A DNA stretch of 64,000 nt from Dyadobacter pollutisoli (GTDB lineage Bacteria > Bacteroidota > Bacteroidia > Cytophagales > Spirosomataceae), in the NCBI RefSeq assembly GCF_026625565.1, contig NZ_CP112998.1, forward strand, positions 3,412,501 through 3,476,500, in the 5' to 3' direction. This document shows, piece by piece, positions 18,335 to 26,986 of this stretch. The position numbers and the translations under genes were made by a program. Within the stretch, counting starts at the first letter, position 1; each line of letters opens with the position of its first letter. The notes under the pieces are model-generated. The model saw nothing but the letters and a program-made list of their open reading frames with translations, was not told the DNA's origin and ran no database searches.

Positions 18335-19936
18335 ATGTTAGTCCAAAAAAGTTATTTCAAAAAGTGTTTTCTGTTTATTCTAGGGATTTTTGGGTTCATT
18401 TCAGTATCTGCACAATACAAAGAGCCTGCAAAAAATGAAAAACCCAACGTGATTTTTATAATGGCCGATGATATGGGTGCAGGCATGCTTTCCTATTATG
18501 GGCAGAAGTATTTTACAACCCCTAATATTGACGCGCTCGCAAAGGCAGGTGTCGTTTTTGAAAACTCGTACTCAAGCGGGTATTGTGCCCCTTCACGCGC
18601 GACCCTATTGACTGGATATAGCGACTGCCGCAAAGGCAAATATATCCTGACAGAGTCGGGAGCTTACAAAGAAACGGTTTCGGGTAAGGTTTCGGACCAA
18701 CAAATGCAACAGGCGGTAAATAAGGCGATTGGGAAGGAACCCGATGTGCAGTATTTACCCCAGGTATTTAAAGAAGCTGGCTATATAACAGGTCAGGTTG
18801 GGAAGTTAGACTACGGATTTACCACGGCCGCCAAACAACTGGACCATCATGGTTGGGATTATCATTATGGATATTACGACCACACACAGTGCCATGGTTT
18901 TTATCCGATGTTTTTGCATGAAAACGGCAAACGTTTAACGATACCAGGTAACTCACTTCCTGATGCTGGAAAAACGGGCGAGAGCGGATCAGATTCTTTG
19001 CAGGAAAAAGACAGATGGGACATGAACGGAAAGCAAGTGTATTCACAGGATCTTTTTTTGCAAAAAATATTAGGTTTTATCAGGACAAACAAGGACCGGC
19101 CTTTCTTTCTGTATCATCCTACGCAACTTCCGCATGGCCCTGTAGCCGTACCCAGCATTCATCCCGAACTTATTTTTCAGAACGAGCTGACAAATATTGA
19201 GAAAGCTTACGCTTCCATGGTAAAAAGATTAGATGACGATTTGGGAGTTATTCGAAATGAGCTGGAACAACTGGACATCGCTGAAAAAACAATCATCATT
19301 TTTACCTCCGACAATGGTCATGAACTGTACACAACTTTCAAAAAAAGAGTCGTAAAGCCGTATCGTAATGTAAAAACCGGAGAAGCCTTTAATGATATTA
19401 CCAACAAGTACTACAGCGAAGTTGGGTTTGATATTTTTGACGGAAATCACGGTATGGCTGGCTTAAAAAGAAGTAATTGGAATGGTGGTGTGAAAGTGCC
19501 TTTGTTCGTGTATTGGCCCAAAAAATTCAAAAAAGGTTTTGTGTCAGATAAATTAGTCACCAACTATGATTTTTTAGCAACTATGGCCGATATGCTCCAT
19601 GTACCGCTGAAAGACACAAAAGACGGCGTGTCTTATTTAGCAGTCCTGGAAAAAAATGGTACCAGCCAGGAAAAGCGGCATGAATCTATTGCTTTTGCCT
19701 CTTTTATGGGCCCTGCACTTGTAACCGACGACGGATGGAAACTGAGGTACTATGCGCCAAAGAAAATTTTTCAACTATATTATCTTCCAAAAGACTACAA
19801 AGAACAAAACGACCTCTCCGCCCGATATCCTGATAAGGTGAAAGAGCTAACAATGAAACTTACCCAGAAATGTGACGGAGATTTAAACAATGGCTGGTTT
19901 TCAGATGAAAGAGAACTCAGGCCAGTGAAACTGTAA
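18335..19936 (+). CDS. Secreted type I sulfatase (S1 family)
   Basis: A 533-residue enzyme started at the ATG at 18335, which opens the signal peptide (MLVQKSYFKKCFLFILGIFG, then FISVSAQ). The sulfatase signature is intact: KPNVIFIMADDMGAG with the metal-binding Asp pair, and YCAPSRATLLTG with the C-x-P-S-R site (Cys84) that is oxidised to formylglycine. TSDNGHEL supplies further metal ligands and NGGVKVPLFVYWP the late core strand. It would remove sulfate esters from sulfated glycans in the periplasm. Activation needs a formylglycine-generating enzyme or anSME, neither of which is in this window. It stands alone, with the SusD chimera converging from the other side, so it may belong to the same former glycan locus. 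Confidence 0.92.
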   Translation: MLVQKSYFKKCFLFILGIFGFISVSAQYKEPAKNEKPNVIFIMADDMGAGMLSYYGQKYFTTPNIDALAKAGVVFENSYSSGYCAPSRATLLTGYSDCRKGKYILTESGAYKETVSGKVSDQQMQQAVNKAIGKEPDVQYLPQVFKEAGYITGQVGKLDYGFTTAAKQLDHHGWDYHYGYYDHTQCHGFYPMFLHENGKRLTIPGNSLPDAGKTGESGSDSLQEKDRWDMNGKQVYSQDLFLQKILGFIRTNKDRPFFLYHPTQLPHGPVAVPSIHPELIFQNELTNIEKAYASMVKRLDDDLGVIRNELEQLDIAEKTIIIFTSDNGHELYTTFKKRVVKPYRNVKTGEAFNDITNKYYSEVGFDIFDGNHGMAGLKRSNWNGGVKVPLFVYWPKKFKKGFVSDKLVTNYDFLATMADMLHVPLKDTKDGVSYLAVLEKNGTSQEKRHESIAFASFMGPALVTDDGWKLRYYAPKKIFQLYYLPKDYKEQNDLSARYPDKVKELTMKLTQKCDGDLNNGWFSDERELRPVKL

Positions 19937-20107
19937 GCGAGATTGCGATGGAAGATTTTGACTAAAAGTCTATTGTCAATAGTTTATATGTAGTCATTTG
20001 CACCTAACCTTGCCTAAAAACGCGGATAACGACGCGGATAAACATAAGTTTAATTTTAAGCGCTTCAAATTAGTGAATGCTGTAGGAGCCGCCCGCTTGA
20101 TACATTC

Positions 20108-20143
20108 AACAGCACAAATACTTTTTAAAGTATCTGTGCTGTT
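20108..20143. repeat. Long near-perfect inverted repeat
   Basis: Arms AACAGCACAAATACTTT and AAAGTATCTGTGCTGTT (17 bases, one mismatch) are separated by two bases. No U-tract follows on either strand, so it is not a textbook terminator. It lies 171 bases past the sulfatase stop. Confidence 0.6.
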
Positions 20144-20293
20144 CACAGCGAAAAAACTCAAAATTATCAATTGCATTTTGCTACCATGTCGTATGCGGCA
20201 AGACTTGATTCTGTAGAGTATGTGAATGCCGCCAACCCTCCGAAAAGCCATTATTCAAATAAACTCGTCTCCCAGCTTTTCCACAACTTCCAG

Positions 20294-20321
20294 AAAAGAG
20301 GAATTTTTCAATTCCTCTTTT
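20294..20321 (-). terminator. Intrinsic terminator after the SusD gene
   Basis: A perfect 12-bp stem, AAAAGAGGAATT (20294-20305) with AATTCCTCTTTT (20310-20321). Read on the minus strand the loop is the stable tetraloop GAAA and the stem ends in UUUU. It lies 18 bases after the SusD stop codon. Confidence 0.8.
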
Positions 20322-20339
20322 AAATATACAAAGCGGCGT

Positions 20340-21970
20340 TTATTGAAATGGATCGAAGTTACCACCCCAAGTATTATTTTGTTGTAGTTTGGGGTTACGC
20401 TGTAAAATGCGGTACGGCAGTCCAAACAAATATTGTTTATCCTGGATACCAATGGTTGCTTTATCACCATTGACAACATTGCAAGCAAATTTGGTGTATA
20501 CGGCTGGCTTGTTAATATCATCCAATTTTCCAGGCAACGACTCACCAGGTTTCAAAATGATGGCAAATCCATGTCTTTTTCCCAACGATCTCAAATAATC
20601 AAATGCTTTCCACCGGCGAAGATCGTCCCAGCGTTTATTTTCGAATGCAAACTCCACAAATCTTTCATCACGAATAGCCTGTCTCAAATCAGTTGTATTG
20701 ATACCATAATTTCCCACACCCTGGCTTATGCCTGCCCGTTGCCGTATTGGTATCAAATAATTTAACGCCTCAGAAGCTTTACCCGATTCAAAAGCAGCTT
20801 CCGCAAGATTTAACAATACCTCAGCGTATCGTATTTCAGGCCAATCCGTGGCCGAATGAAGGGCGTCCGGCGCGGATCTATCTACACCCTTTGCTCTATA
20901 CGTACAATTGGGCGAGAACTCGGTCAGTCCTGACCATGACTGATTAAGATCATTTTTATATTTCCCATTGCTTTTATCAAAGGCGTTGTTGCTTGCATCA
21001 ATTTGGCCAAATTGTAAAAAGGACCAGTTATACACATTCTGTTTTTTCCATTTGTCGCCCCACATTACCGGAGCCCCGTTGTATAAAACAGTAGCGTAAA
21101 ATCTATCATCGCGATTCAGAAAGTACTTTTCATAATCGGACGCCGAGGCGGGAGCAAATTTGGAACCATCTTTCATAGGAAATGCTTTGAGTAGCTCCCA
21201 TGAAGGACAATCGGACTCCCAATCATCCGCAGATGCAAACAATGGAATAAAACCCGGGGCCGGATAAGCAGATTCCGGATAGTTAAATCGTCTTACCATG
21301 ATTATCTCTTTGTTCATTTCATCTTCCCATATTTTGCCAAAAACAGGATACAAACCTTTCCCCTTTGAATCTAAATAAGTCTTTGCTGCCAGATTTGCCT
21401 CGTAAGCTTTTTGCCAGGTAGCAATGCCGTTTAAGCCGTTAAACAAGGGGCTCGCATAAAACAGCAATACCCGTCCTTTAAAAGCCAACGCAGCACCTTT
21501 GTCTATACGCCCCGCGTCTCTGCCACTCCAACCATCAGGCAATATTGCGATAGCATCATCCAAGTCTTTCAGTATTTGCGCCACGCATTCCGAAGTTTTA
21601 TTACGGGGCTTTTGAATAGAGGACAAATCACCAACTGGTTGAGGTTCCAGAATCAGAGGCATACCACCCACATCCTTGACTAAGGACTGATAAGCCCAGG
21701 CCCTGAAAAATAAGGCTTGCCCTTTTATCCATTTCTTACTGGTTTCGTCGAAGGTTGCCTGGTCAATTTTTGACAAGATCTGATTAATGCTCCTTATGCT
21801 GCCGTAAGTTTTACAGCCCATCCCTCCGAAACATCAGATCGATCATAATTTTCCAGCCAGCCATAAGTCGCCGTACCTAACAAATATCTGGAAGTTTCCA
21901 TGTCCGTAGGAGCGGCTTCGTCAGTTCCGGTACCGGCCCCATACTGTACAAGGTTCGTATTGGCATCCCG
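20340..21970 (-). CDS. SusD/RagB-family glycan-binding protein, N-terminally deleted and frameshifted
   Basis: The clean frame is 20340-21821 (493 codons from a chance ATG). It encodes the SusD TPR-like body: KTYGSIRSINQIL, KGQALFFRAWAYQSLVKDVGGMPLI, KGAALAFKGRVLLFYASPLFNG, EIRYAEVLLNLAEAAFESGK, AIRDERFVEFAFENKRWDDLRRW and a NPKLQQNNTWGGNFDPFQ end. SusD lipoproteins bind glycans at the cell surface with a SusC channel. Residues before this frame are also SusD-like (LVQYGAGTGTDEAAPTD) but lie in another frame and follow directly on a sigma-factor segment at about 21970. One missing base near 21824-21832 would rejoin the two SusD parts. The signal peptide and lipobox are lost and no SusC gene adjoins, so the product is probably non-functional. 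Confidence 0.85.
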
Positions 21971-22405
21971 TCTGGGCGGGAGCTTAGCCATTGAATCCCG
22001 GAGCCTACGGATTTGCTCAAACTGATTTTCCTGTGCAATAAGATCAGTCTCAAAGGAATTGGTTTGAGGCGTTTTGTGGGATTTGTCATCCACAGAAATT
22101 TCTGTAAAAGTTTGTTCGGACCTTATCATCCGATGCAGCCTCCTGCGCAATGCCCTGAAAAGATAATATTTGATGGATGTAGTATCCGAAAGGGTATTCC
22201 GACTTCGCCATAAATCTGCGAAAAGATCCTGTATGGCTTCCTGGACCAACCAGGTGTTGGCAACGATATGCACGCCATAACTATACAAATTGTCAACATG
22301 GACTTGATAAATTTCCTCAAAGGCTGCCTCATCACCGGCCAGAAACCGGGTCCAAAGTTCATCGTAAAGATGTTCCGAGTTGGAGATGTCGCTATACTTC
22401 TTCAA
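21794..22405 (-). CDS. ECF sigma factor fused by deletion to SusD sequence (truncated)
   Basis: A 203-codon frame. Residues 1-145 are an ECF sigma factor: region 2 (DEAAFEEIYQVHVDNLYSYG, VQEAIQDLFADLWRSRN, IKYYLFRALRRRLHRMI) and the start of region 4 (QFEQIRRLRDSMAKLPPR). There the sigma ends: instead of the HTH, residues 146-195 read as SusD (NLVQYGAGTGTDEAAPTD, then a short out-of-frame tail). Region 4, which binds the -35 element, is missing, so it cannot work as a normal sigma. Everything that normally separates sigma from SusD (HTH, anti-sigma, SusC) has gone in one deletion. An assembly collapse between repeats is an alternative explanation. Confidence 0.85.
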   Translation of the reverse strand: MKKYSDISNSEHLYDELWTRFLAGDEAAFEEIYQVHVDNLYSYGVHIVANTWLVQEAIQDLFADLWRSRNTLSDTTSIKYYLFRALRRRLHRMIRSEQTFTEISVDDKSHKTPQTNSFETDLIAQENQFEQIRRLRDSMAKLPPRRDANTNLVQYGAGTGTDEAAPTDMETSRYLLGTATYGWLENYDRSDVSEGWAVKLTAA

Positions 22406-22615
22406 AAAACATGTTTCCAGATTTAATTTACAAGGTAAAGGGTAATTCTTTAAAGCAAAACTATTTTTAGAATAAATGTGATTTTTTACTATTTATATCC
22501 GTCTGCCTTCTCTCGCCACATACGGACGCGTCAACCTTAATTCCGGACGAAGTGCGTTGCCGGGCAAATAAAATATTTCGGATTGAAGATCATACTCGAA
22601 TACCGCCAAAATAAT

Positions 22616-22648
22616 AAAAAAAGGTAAGTGAAACACCTACCCCTTTTT
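22616..22648. terminator. Bidirectional terminator-like hairpin
   Basis: AAAAAAAGGTAAGTG and CACCTACCCCTTTTT form an imperfect stem around AAA, with A- and T-runs outside, so transcripts in either direction would end in a U-run. It separates the chimeric sigma gene from upstream remnants. Confidence 0.5.
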
Positions 22649-22809
22649 GTACTTTCTACGATTATTGAATTGTTAACAGACCACAGTTTTCTGAGGATCC
22701 TGTAAGTCTCTGTTGGCGATACCGTTTAAACGCTTAAAAAATGAACAACAAATCCCGTGTTTGTTGGGCGATCATGGGGCGTGTGCCAGTGAAGCAGTCG
22801 TTAGTGAAT

Positions 22810-22836
22810 GAGCTGCCGGCTCATCGCCGGCAGTTC
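22810..22836. terminator. GC-rich hairpin
   Basis: GAGCTGCCGGC (22810-22820) pairs with GCCGGCAGTTC (22826-22836) around TCATC, an 11-bp stem with one G-U pair. The plus strand continues GGTCTGTTTT, so it may terminate rightward transcripts. Confidence 0.5.
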
Positions 22837-23111
22837 GGTCTGTTTTAGAAATTTATATCAATAACGCGGTAAAATTGAGTGTCAGCTACATCGCCCGCCC
22901 CTGATTATGAAATAGTGATCACTGGATTTATGGTTTTTGTCCTTCCCGAGAGAAAACCTGACCCTTTTCTATATACGTCACTTTTCACACGGCCGAAATT
23001 CCCCGCCACGTAGGTCACCCTCTACACTTCCGCAGCTTGTAACATCGAAATAGCTTTGAAAGACCTGAATTAATCTTGCTCATCTACATGGGTTCGTTTT
23101 GCACATTCATA

Positions 23112-23172
23112 AATAAATCGATTGAGATGCCTGTAAACCGCAACAGAAAATTCAAATTCTTCCAAAAATTAT
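23112..23172 (-). repeat. R1 element, copy b
   Basis: The best-kept copy: plus-strand ATAAATCGATTGAGATGCCT, then AAACCGCAACAGAAAA, AAATTCTT and AAAAATTAT. It follows a decayed sigma C-terminus on the minus strand, as R1a follows the intact gene. Confidence 0.65.
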
Positions 23173-23224
23173 ACTGTTTAACTATTATAACCCATTAATT
23201 CTTAATAAATTCATATATCAATTA

Positions 23225-23350
23225 ATAGTAACGGCAATTGCCACAAGGCCGCTGGACAACAAAATCCCTTAGAAAAGTAAGCGTCGATTTAATGCCTGCG
23301 ACAAATGGTCGCATACCTGGCTTATTCTAAGATCGGTAATTTCTCTTTGT
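23225..23350 (-). pseudogene. Decayed ECF sigma factor, region 4 remnant 1
   Basis: Minus-strand translation gives QREITDLRISQV, then CDHLSQAL in one frame and STLTFLRDFVV in the next. This lines up with VREVSLALSVPQRTVEYHLAHALKVMRG..LRDFIVF of the intact sigma gene (segments VREVSLALSV, YHLAHAL and LRDFIVF). At least one frameshift is needed, and region 2 is absent. An R1 copy follows. Confidence 0.55.
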
Positions 23351-23360
23351 AAAAACAATA

Positions 23361-23381
23361 CCCCTCAGGATTCCCGAGGGG
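23361..23381 (-). terminator. Intrinsic terminator, leftward
   Basis: CCCCTC (23361-23366) pairs with GAGGGG (23376-23381), and the inner GG/CC extends the stem. The minus strand then reads TATTGTTTTT. It would end leftward transcripts coming from the 23.5-26.4 kb side. Confidence 0.6.
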
Positions 23382-23484
23382 CATATGCAAATACTCAACG
23401 TTATTCTATCTTCAAAAAATGTTCTTTCAGTTTTAGAGCTTGCCTGCTTTCCATTGCCTCGCAATAATAACCAGCGAGCTACAT

Positions 23485-23544
23485 TATAATCGGTTTAGGC
23501 GCCAGCCCACCGCAATAGAAAATCTAGATTCTCCGAAAAATCAT
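23485..23544 (-). repeat. R1 element, copy c
   Basis: Plus-strand ATAATCGGTTTAGG, CCACCGCAATAGAAAAT, AGATTCT and CGAAAAATCAT match the other copies. The similarity to R1a continues for about 35 bases into the sigma 3' end. Confidence 0.65.
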
Positions 23545-23564
23545 ATCATCCAGACATATCTTTC

Positions 23565-23870
23565 AATTACATTTTATAAATTATGAAATCCGTGATACAA
23601 ATACAGATCATTTTCAATGTACTGGTCCGAATGGTATGCTGTGCATATCAGCAGGAACTATTAGTCCTAACCGTCGTCCGTCTTCAATAATCAACGACAG
23701 AAAGCCGGACACTTCATCGTTGAACTTGGCTATTAAGAAATATCACCTTAGCCTGCCAAGCTCGCTTTTCATTCATTCACATTTCCCGCTGCGCTATGTT
23801 GGGATCCGATTACGTAATCTCTTGATTTGCTTGGACAACGTTAACTTCAAGCAAGAAGAATCTACTGAAA
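23565..23870 (-). pseudogene. Decayed ECF sigma factor, C-terminal remnant 2
   Basis: Minus-strand frames contain QIKRLRNRI, matching QIRRLRDSM just before region 4 of the chimeric sigma at 21.8-22.4 kb, and a final STLKMICICITDFIIYKM, matching HALKVMRGCLRDFIVF of the intact sigma. In between are several stop codons. At the nucleotide level the last ~40 bases and the following R1 copy align with the intact gene nearly without gaps. It reaches almost to the stop of the M43 protease gene. Confidence 0.55.
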
Positions 23871-23877
23871 AGTGCAA

Positions 23878-26376
23878 TCAACGGGCCACTACTTTCAAAT
23901 ACTGAATTTTCCTATTGAACTTATTTTGGATTTTTATGGTGTACAGTCCGGGTAATATCCCACCTTTACCTGCGACAGTCCACCCCGCAGGGCTGTCAGA
24001 TAGTTCTTTATCAATAGGAATTTGCGTTCCGTTCAGTGATATAAGGAAAAGGTCATGATCGGCTGGGCGGGAGATAGCAACGTGGAACTCCTGACCGACA
24101 ATTGGGTTGGGAAACACGTAGACAGGCGCCAGATCATTACTATTTGCCACATCTATGATTCTGGAAAACACAAATCCCCCGTCAAAATCCAGCTGTTTCA
24201 ACCGGTAGAAATAGCGCAAGTGCGTTTGCACATCCGCATCGCGGAACGAGTACTGCGATTTTATTGAGGTCGTGTTGTTGCCAGCGACAAACCCTTTGGT
24301 TTCAAAGTAGTGCCCATCTGGGCTCCGCTCGATTTCAAACCCCTTATTTTGCTCTTCCTGGGCGGTTTCCCATGTCAATTTATTGCCCTCAGCATCGGCC
24401 GTACCTTCGAAACTAATCAGGGTAACCGGCAAAGGGTTTTGTATGGTGATAGAAAAATCCTCTATTTGTCCCGCACCAAAATTGACCAACGCCCGCCCTG
24501 TATTGTACCCGATAATCGTACATGCGTCCGATGTTGAAGCAGGGTCGGCCAGCACCCGGACGCGCAACGGGATATTGCGCACCGCCGTCGAAGGTAACAT
24601 GATATTACCCGATGCGAAATTGGCATCTCCCCCGGCTGTCGTGCCTTGGAAGGCAAGCTCGTTGTTGGCTAGGTCCGTAGTGAAAATTCCGTCATTGTTG
24701 TAGTCGATATAAACCTTCACACGATGGACGTTAACATAATTTCCGCGAACTGAAACGGGATACAGGTTGCCTGAGTTCATCACCGCAATGTCGGTACAAC
24801 TGCGATCCACATAGTTGGCCCCATCTTCCTGGGAGTTGCCCGAATTCTTATTGATAGACCCAAACGTAAAGTTTGTAAGGCCAAAATACGCACTCAAACC
24901 GTTCGGAGCAGTTGGTGAGCATTGCGCTGTGGCGGCCACCTTCTGAGCGCAACAAGGAATGGCCAGCGTAATCGAATTGCCACAACCCTCCGCATCCGTC
25001 ACCGTAACCGTGGGCGCCTCGGTATTTGGAATACCGGTGATTGTATTGCCCACAACAGAGCCGGCTGATGAGGTTACGATATACTTTCCGGGATTTTCAA
25101 ACTGAACCTGCCAGGTGCTTTCTGATGAGCAAGTAGTCACTACATTTTTGATGCCAGGATTATAGAAAGTAATTGATTTCGACGCTGTCAAACCATTTGC
25201 GCACTTGAGCGTATAATCCCAGACAGTAGAATTACCCGCACTCGGCAATGGCTTCGTGCCCAGGCCAGACTCATTGATTGTCGAGCCGTTGCGGGTTATC
25301 GAAGCGACTTCGCTACAAATACAAGTGACCCTTGTGGTAGGGAAACCATCTAATGTGCAGTACTGGTCGGGTCCAGAAATAATCGCAGTAGCCATCGGAG
25401 CAACCGGCCCTAGCACTGGTGAAGTAAGCAAGGTCTCATGATATGTTTCCAGCGTAGCACGCATGGCATTTAGCTGGTCGTTTGTAAATAATTGAGCGCA
25501 CCCCACACCGAGGTAGTTCATAATATTCTTCTGAATCGTTCCATAGGGGGCATTGGTGCAAGGGTTTGTCAACGCCATGGAGGCATCCGAACACCACCAG
25601 TTGTGGTCACAAGCACTTCCGATCCCATACGAGGTTAACGGAGGTGTATCGGCAAGACCATCTCCATCGCCACAACCGCAGTCACTCAAGGACGGGAAAG
25701 GGTGCCCAATTCCAAGATAATGACCCACTTCGTGTGGTGCTACTTGATCGTGGACTTCCTGCATGTCCTGTGCATCACCGATTAGTCCCTCACCCGGTCC
25801 TCCGACACCCGAAGCTCCGTTGTCCAGACGATTGACAATCCAGATGTTAAGGTAAAGGTCCTTGTCCCAGGTAACCCAGCTTTGTACCTGTCCCCAGGAA
25901 ACACCCTGGTTAAAAACACCTTTGGAAACATAAGTAGCATTTCCGGAAGCATCAAAGCGGGTAATTGCACCCGCTGGATAGGAGGAACAATCCGGGCCAT
26001 ACTTGGCCAGTTCAAATTCAATTTGTACGTCTGGGCTTCCAAAATAATATCCGCGACCACGATAGGCATCATTGAGGTTGGCGAGAATGCTATTAATCCC
26101 TGCGTCAGTGATTAACGAAGACGCAGTGCTGGGTTCAATCACATGGACAACCACTGGAATTTTGTATAATTCAGCTTCTGTGCGAAGGTTAATCTCGTTT
26201 TGCTTCTGCGCCAAACGTTGTCTTATCAGCTGCCGGATCTGATTCTCTAGTACCGAATCTGGTTTGTAGCCGCAAAAGCCCAAATGGTTTTGCGAATTCA
26301 CAACAGGCTCGTTGGCTACTTGGCAAAAACTTGTTGTACATGCAAAAACAGCACAAATCAGCAGAATTAGTTTCAT
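23878..26376 (-). CDS. Secreted M43-family (pappalysin/cytophagalysin-type) zinc metalloprotease with T9SS domain
   Basis: An 832-residue protein. Signal peptide to about residue 19 (MKLILLICAVFACTTSFC). The catalytic domain covers about 70-320 with the metzincin motif HEVGHYLGIGH (215-225) and the Met-turn NIMNY (Met286); paired Cys (DCGCGDGDG, DHNWWCSD) are usual for M43. Then come Ig-like segments, a GEVED domain at about 480-660 (YIDYNNDGIFTTD, LAFQGT) and a type A T9SS sorting domain in the last ~75 residues (VYVFPNPIVGQEF start, GLYTIKI). It would be exported through the outer membrane and degrade proteins outside the cell. It stands alone, with no partner genes in reach. The downstream side is a field of sigma-gene remnants. 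Confidence 0.93.
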   Translation of the reverse strand: MKLILLICAVFACTTSFCQVANEPVVNSQNHLGFCGYKPDSVLENQIRQLIRQRLAQKQNEINLRTEAELYKIPVVVHVIEPSTASSLITDAGINSILANLNDAYRGRGYYFGSPDVQIEFELAKYGPDCSSYPAGAITRFDASGNATYVSKGVFNQGVSWGQVQSWVTWDKDLYLNIWIVNRLDNGASGVGGPGEGLIGDAQDMQEVHDQVAPHEVGHYLGIGHPFPSLSDCGCGDGDGLADTPPLTSYGIGSACDHNWWCSDASMALTNPCTNAPYGTIQKNIMNYLGVGCAQLFTNDQLNAMRATLETYHETLLTSPVLGPVAPMATAIISGPDQYCTLDGFPTTRVTCICSEVASITRNGSTINESGLGTKPLPSAGNSTVWDYTLKCANGLTASKSITFYNPGIKNVVTTCSSESTWQVQFENPGKYIVTSSAGSVVGNTITGIPNTEAPTVTVTDAEGCGNSITLAIPCCAQKVAATAQCSPTAPNGLSAYFGLTNFTFGSINKNSGNSQEDGANYVDRSCTDIAVMNSGNLYPVSVRGNYVNVHRVKVYIDYNNDGIFTTDLANNELAFQGTTAGGDANFASGNIMLPSTAVRNIPLRVRVLADPASTSDACTIIGYNTGRALVNFGAGQIEDFSITIQNPLPVTLISFEGTADAEGNKLTWETAQEEQNKGFEIERSPDGHYFETKGFVAGNNTTSIKSQYSFRDADVQTHLRYFYRLKQLDFDGGFVFSRIIDVANSNDLAPVYVFPNPIVGQEFHVAISRPADHDLFLISLNGTQIPIDKELSDSPAGWTVAGKGGILPGLYTIKIQNKFNRKIQYLKVVAR

Positions 26377-26559
26377 TCAATTCTTAAATTCAAAAGTAAA
26401 AAAAGGCACTAGATTCCAATAAACCTTCTGATCATGGCGCAAAGCCTGCTTATACTTGGCTGCTTCTTCCTAAATGTAAGCTCGTTGGACCTATCTCTGG
26501 AAATTCCTCCGATTGTTCTGGATATCTCTCTTTCAATTATAGCATATTTTCAGCCCATA

Positions 26560-26618
26560 CATAAATCGGCTGAGAGGCTTGCCAACCGCAACGGAAAACG
26601 CAAATTCTTATAAAAGTG
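26560..26618 (-). repeat. R1 element, copy d
   Basis: Plus-strand ATAAATCGGCTGAGAGGCTT, CAACCGCAACGGAAAA and AAATTCTTATAAAAG match the other copies. The minus strand just before it encodes SRLMSKVFCQEL and stops, which may be a further decayed sigma tail, but this is weak. Confidence 0.6.
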
Positions 26619-26749
26619 CTATCTTACACTACGTACTCATACGACAATTCTTGACAAAATACTTTCGACATCAACCGGCTTACCGCATTGTTTCCATGTA
26701 GTATTGAAGGTTCAACAATTTTTCGTCCGATCACGGCGAAACAACCAAC

Positions 26750-26963
26750 TTGCTTCATAAAACCCTTACGAGACTTGAACACTTAGTAAGCTTCTATAAA
26801 TCAGGAGATTTGGAAGAAAAAAAGCAGCTAGCAGGTTCGATCTTTCCCGAAAATTTGGTGTTTGACGGAAACACAGTTCGAACTCCTTGTATCAATGAAG
26901 GGATCAATCTTATCTATCAGATTTCCAATCGTTACAAGGTAAAAAAAATGGGACAAATCCATT
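26750..26963 (+). pseudogene. C-terminal remnant of a serine site-specific recombinase
   Basis: The frame reads LTRLEHLVSFYKSGDLEEKK, QLAGSIFPENLVFDGNTVRT and EGINLIYQISNRYKVKKMGQ. This is the tail seen at the end of Bacteroidota large serine recombinases of mobile elements ('Le.l...y......Kk.l.gsiFPE.l.Fdg...RT...nE...liy.in'). The frame is closed by a TGA upstream, and the resolvase catalytic domain is absent. Downstream the frame runs on through the terminator and antisense of the tRNA, so its natural stop is probably lost. It points at the 3' end of tRNA-Arg, which suggests an old integration site. Confidence 0.6.
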
Positions 26964-26980
26964 TAATTTGGACTTGTCCC
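26941..26980 (-). terminator. Intrinsic terminator of the tRNA-Arg gene
   Basis: GGGACAAATCC (26950-26960) pairs with GGACTTGTCCC (26970-26980), 11 bp with one mismatch. The minus strand continues ATTTTTTTT. It begins 7 bases after the tRNA 3' end. Confidence 0.85.
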
Positions 26981-26986
26981 TTAGGG

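Larger units (their letters stand above)
19937..20339. other. Gap between convergent sulfatase and SusD genes, with two hairpins
   Basis: No gene is seen. The gap carries a long hairpin at 20108-20143 and the SusD-side terminator at 20294-20321. Short open frames here (20-20.25 kb) match nothing known. Confidence 0.5.
22406..23877. other. 1.5-kb gene-free stretch with decayed sigma genes and hairpins
   Basis: No intact gene. On the minus strand it holds two decayed ECF sigma C-termini (about 23225-23350 and 23565-23870), each followed by an R1 element, and three hairpins (22616-22648, 22810-22836, 23361-23381). The part between 22840 and 23110 shows nothing I can name. Confidence 0.6.
26377..26986. 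other. Gap upstream of the M43 protease with R1d and a recombinase tail
   Basis: Contains R1 copy d (26560-26618), a serine-recombinase C-terminal remnant (about 26750-26963) and the tRNA terminator. No intact gene. Confidence 0.6.
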
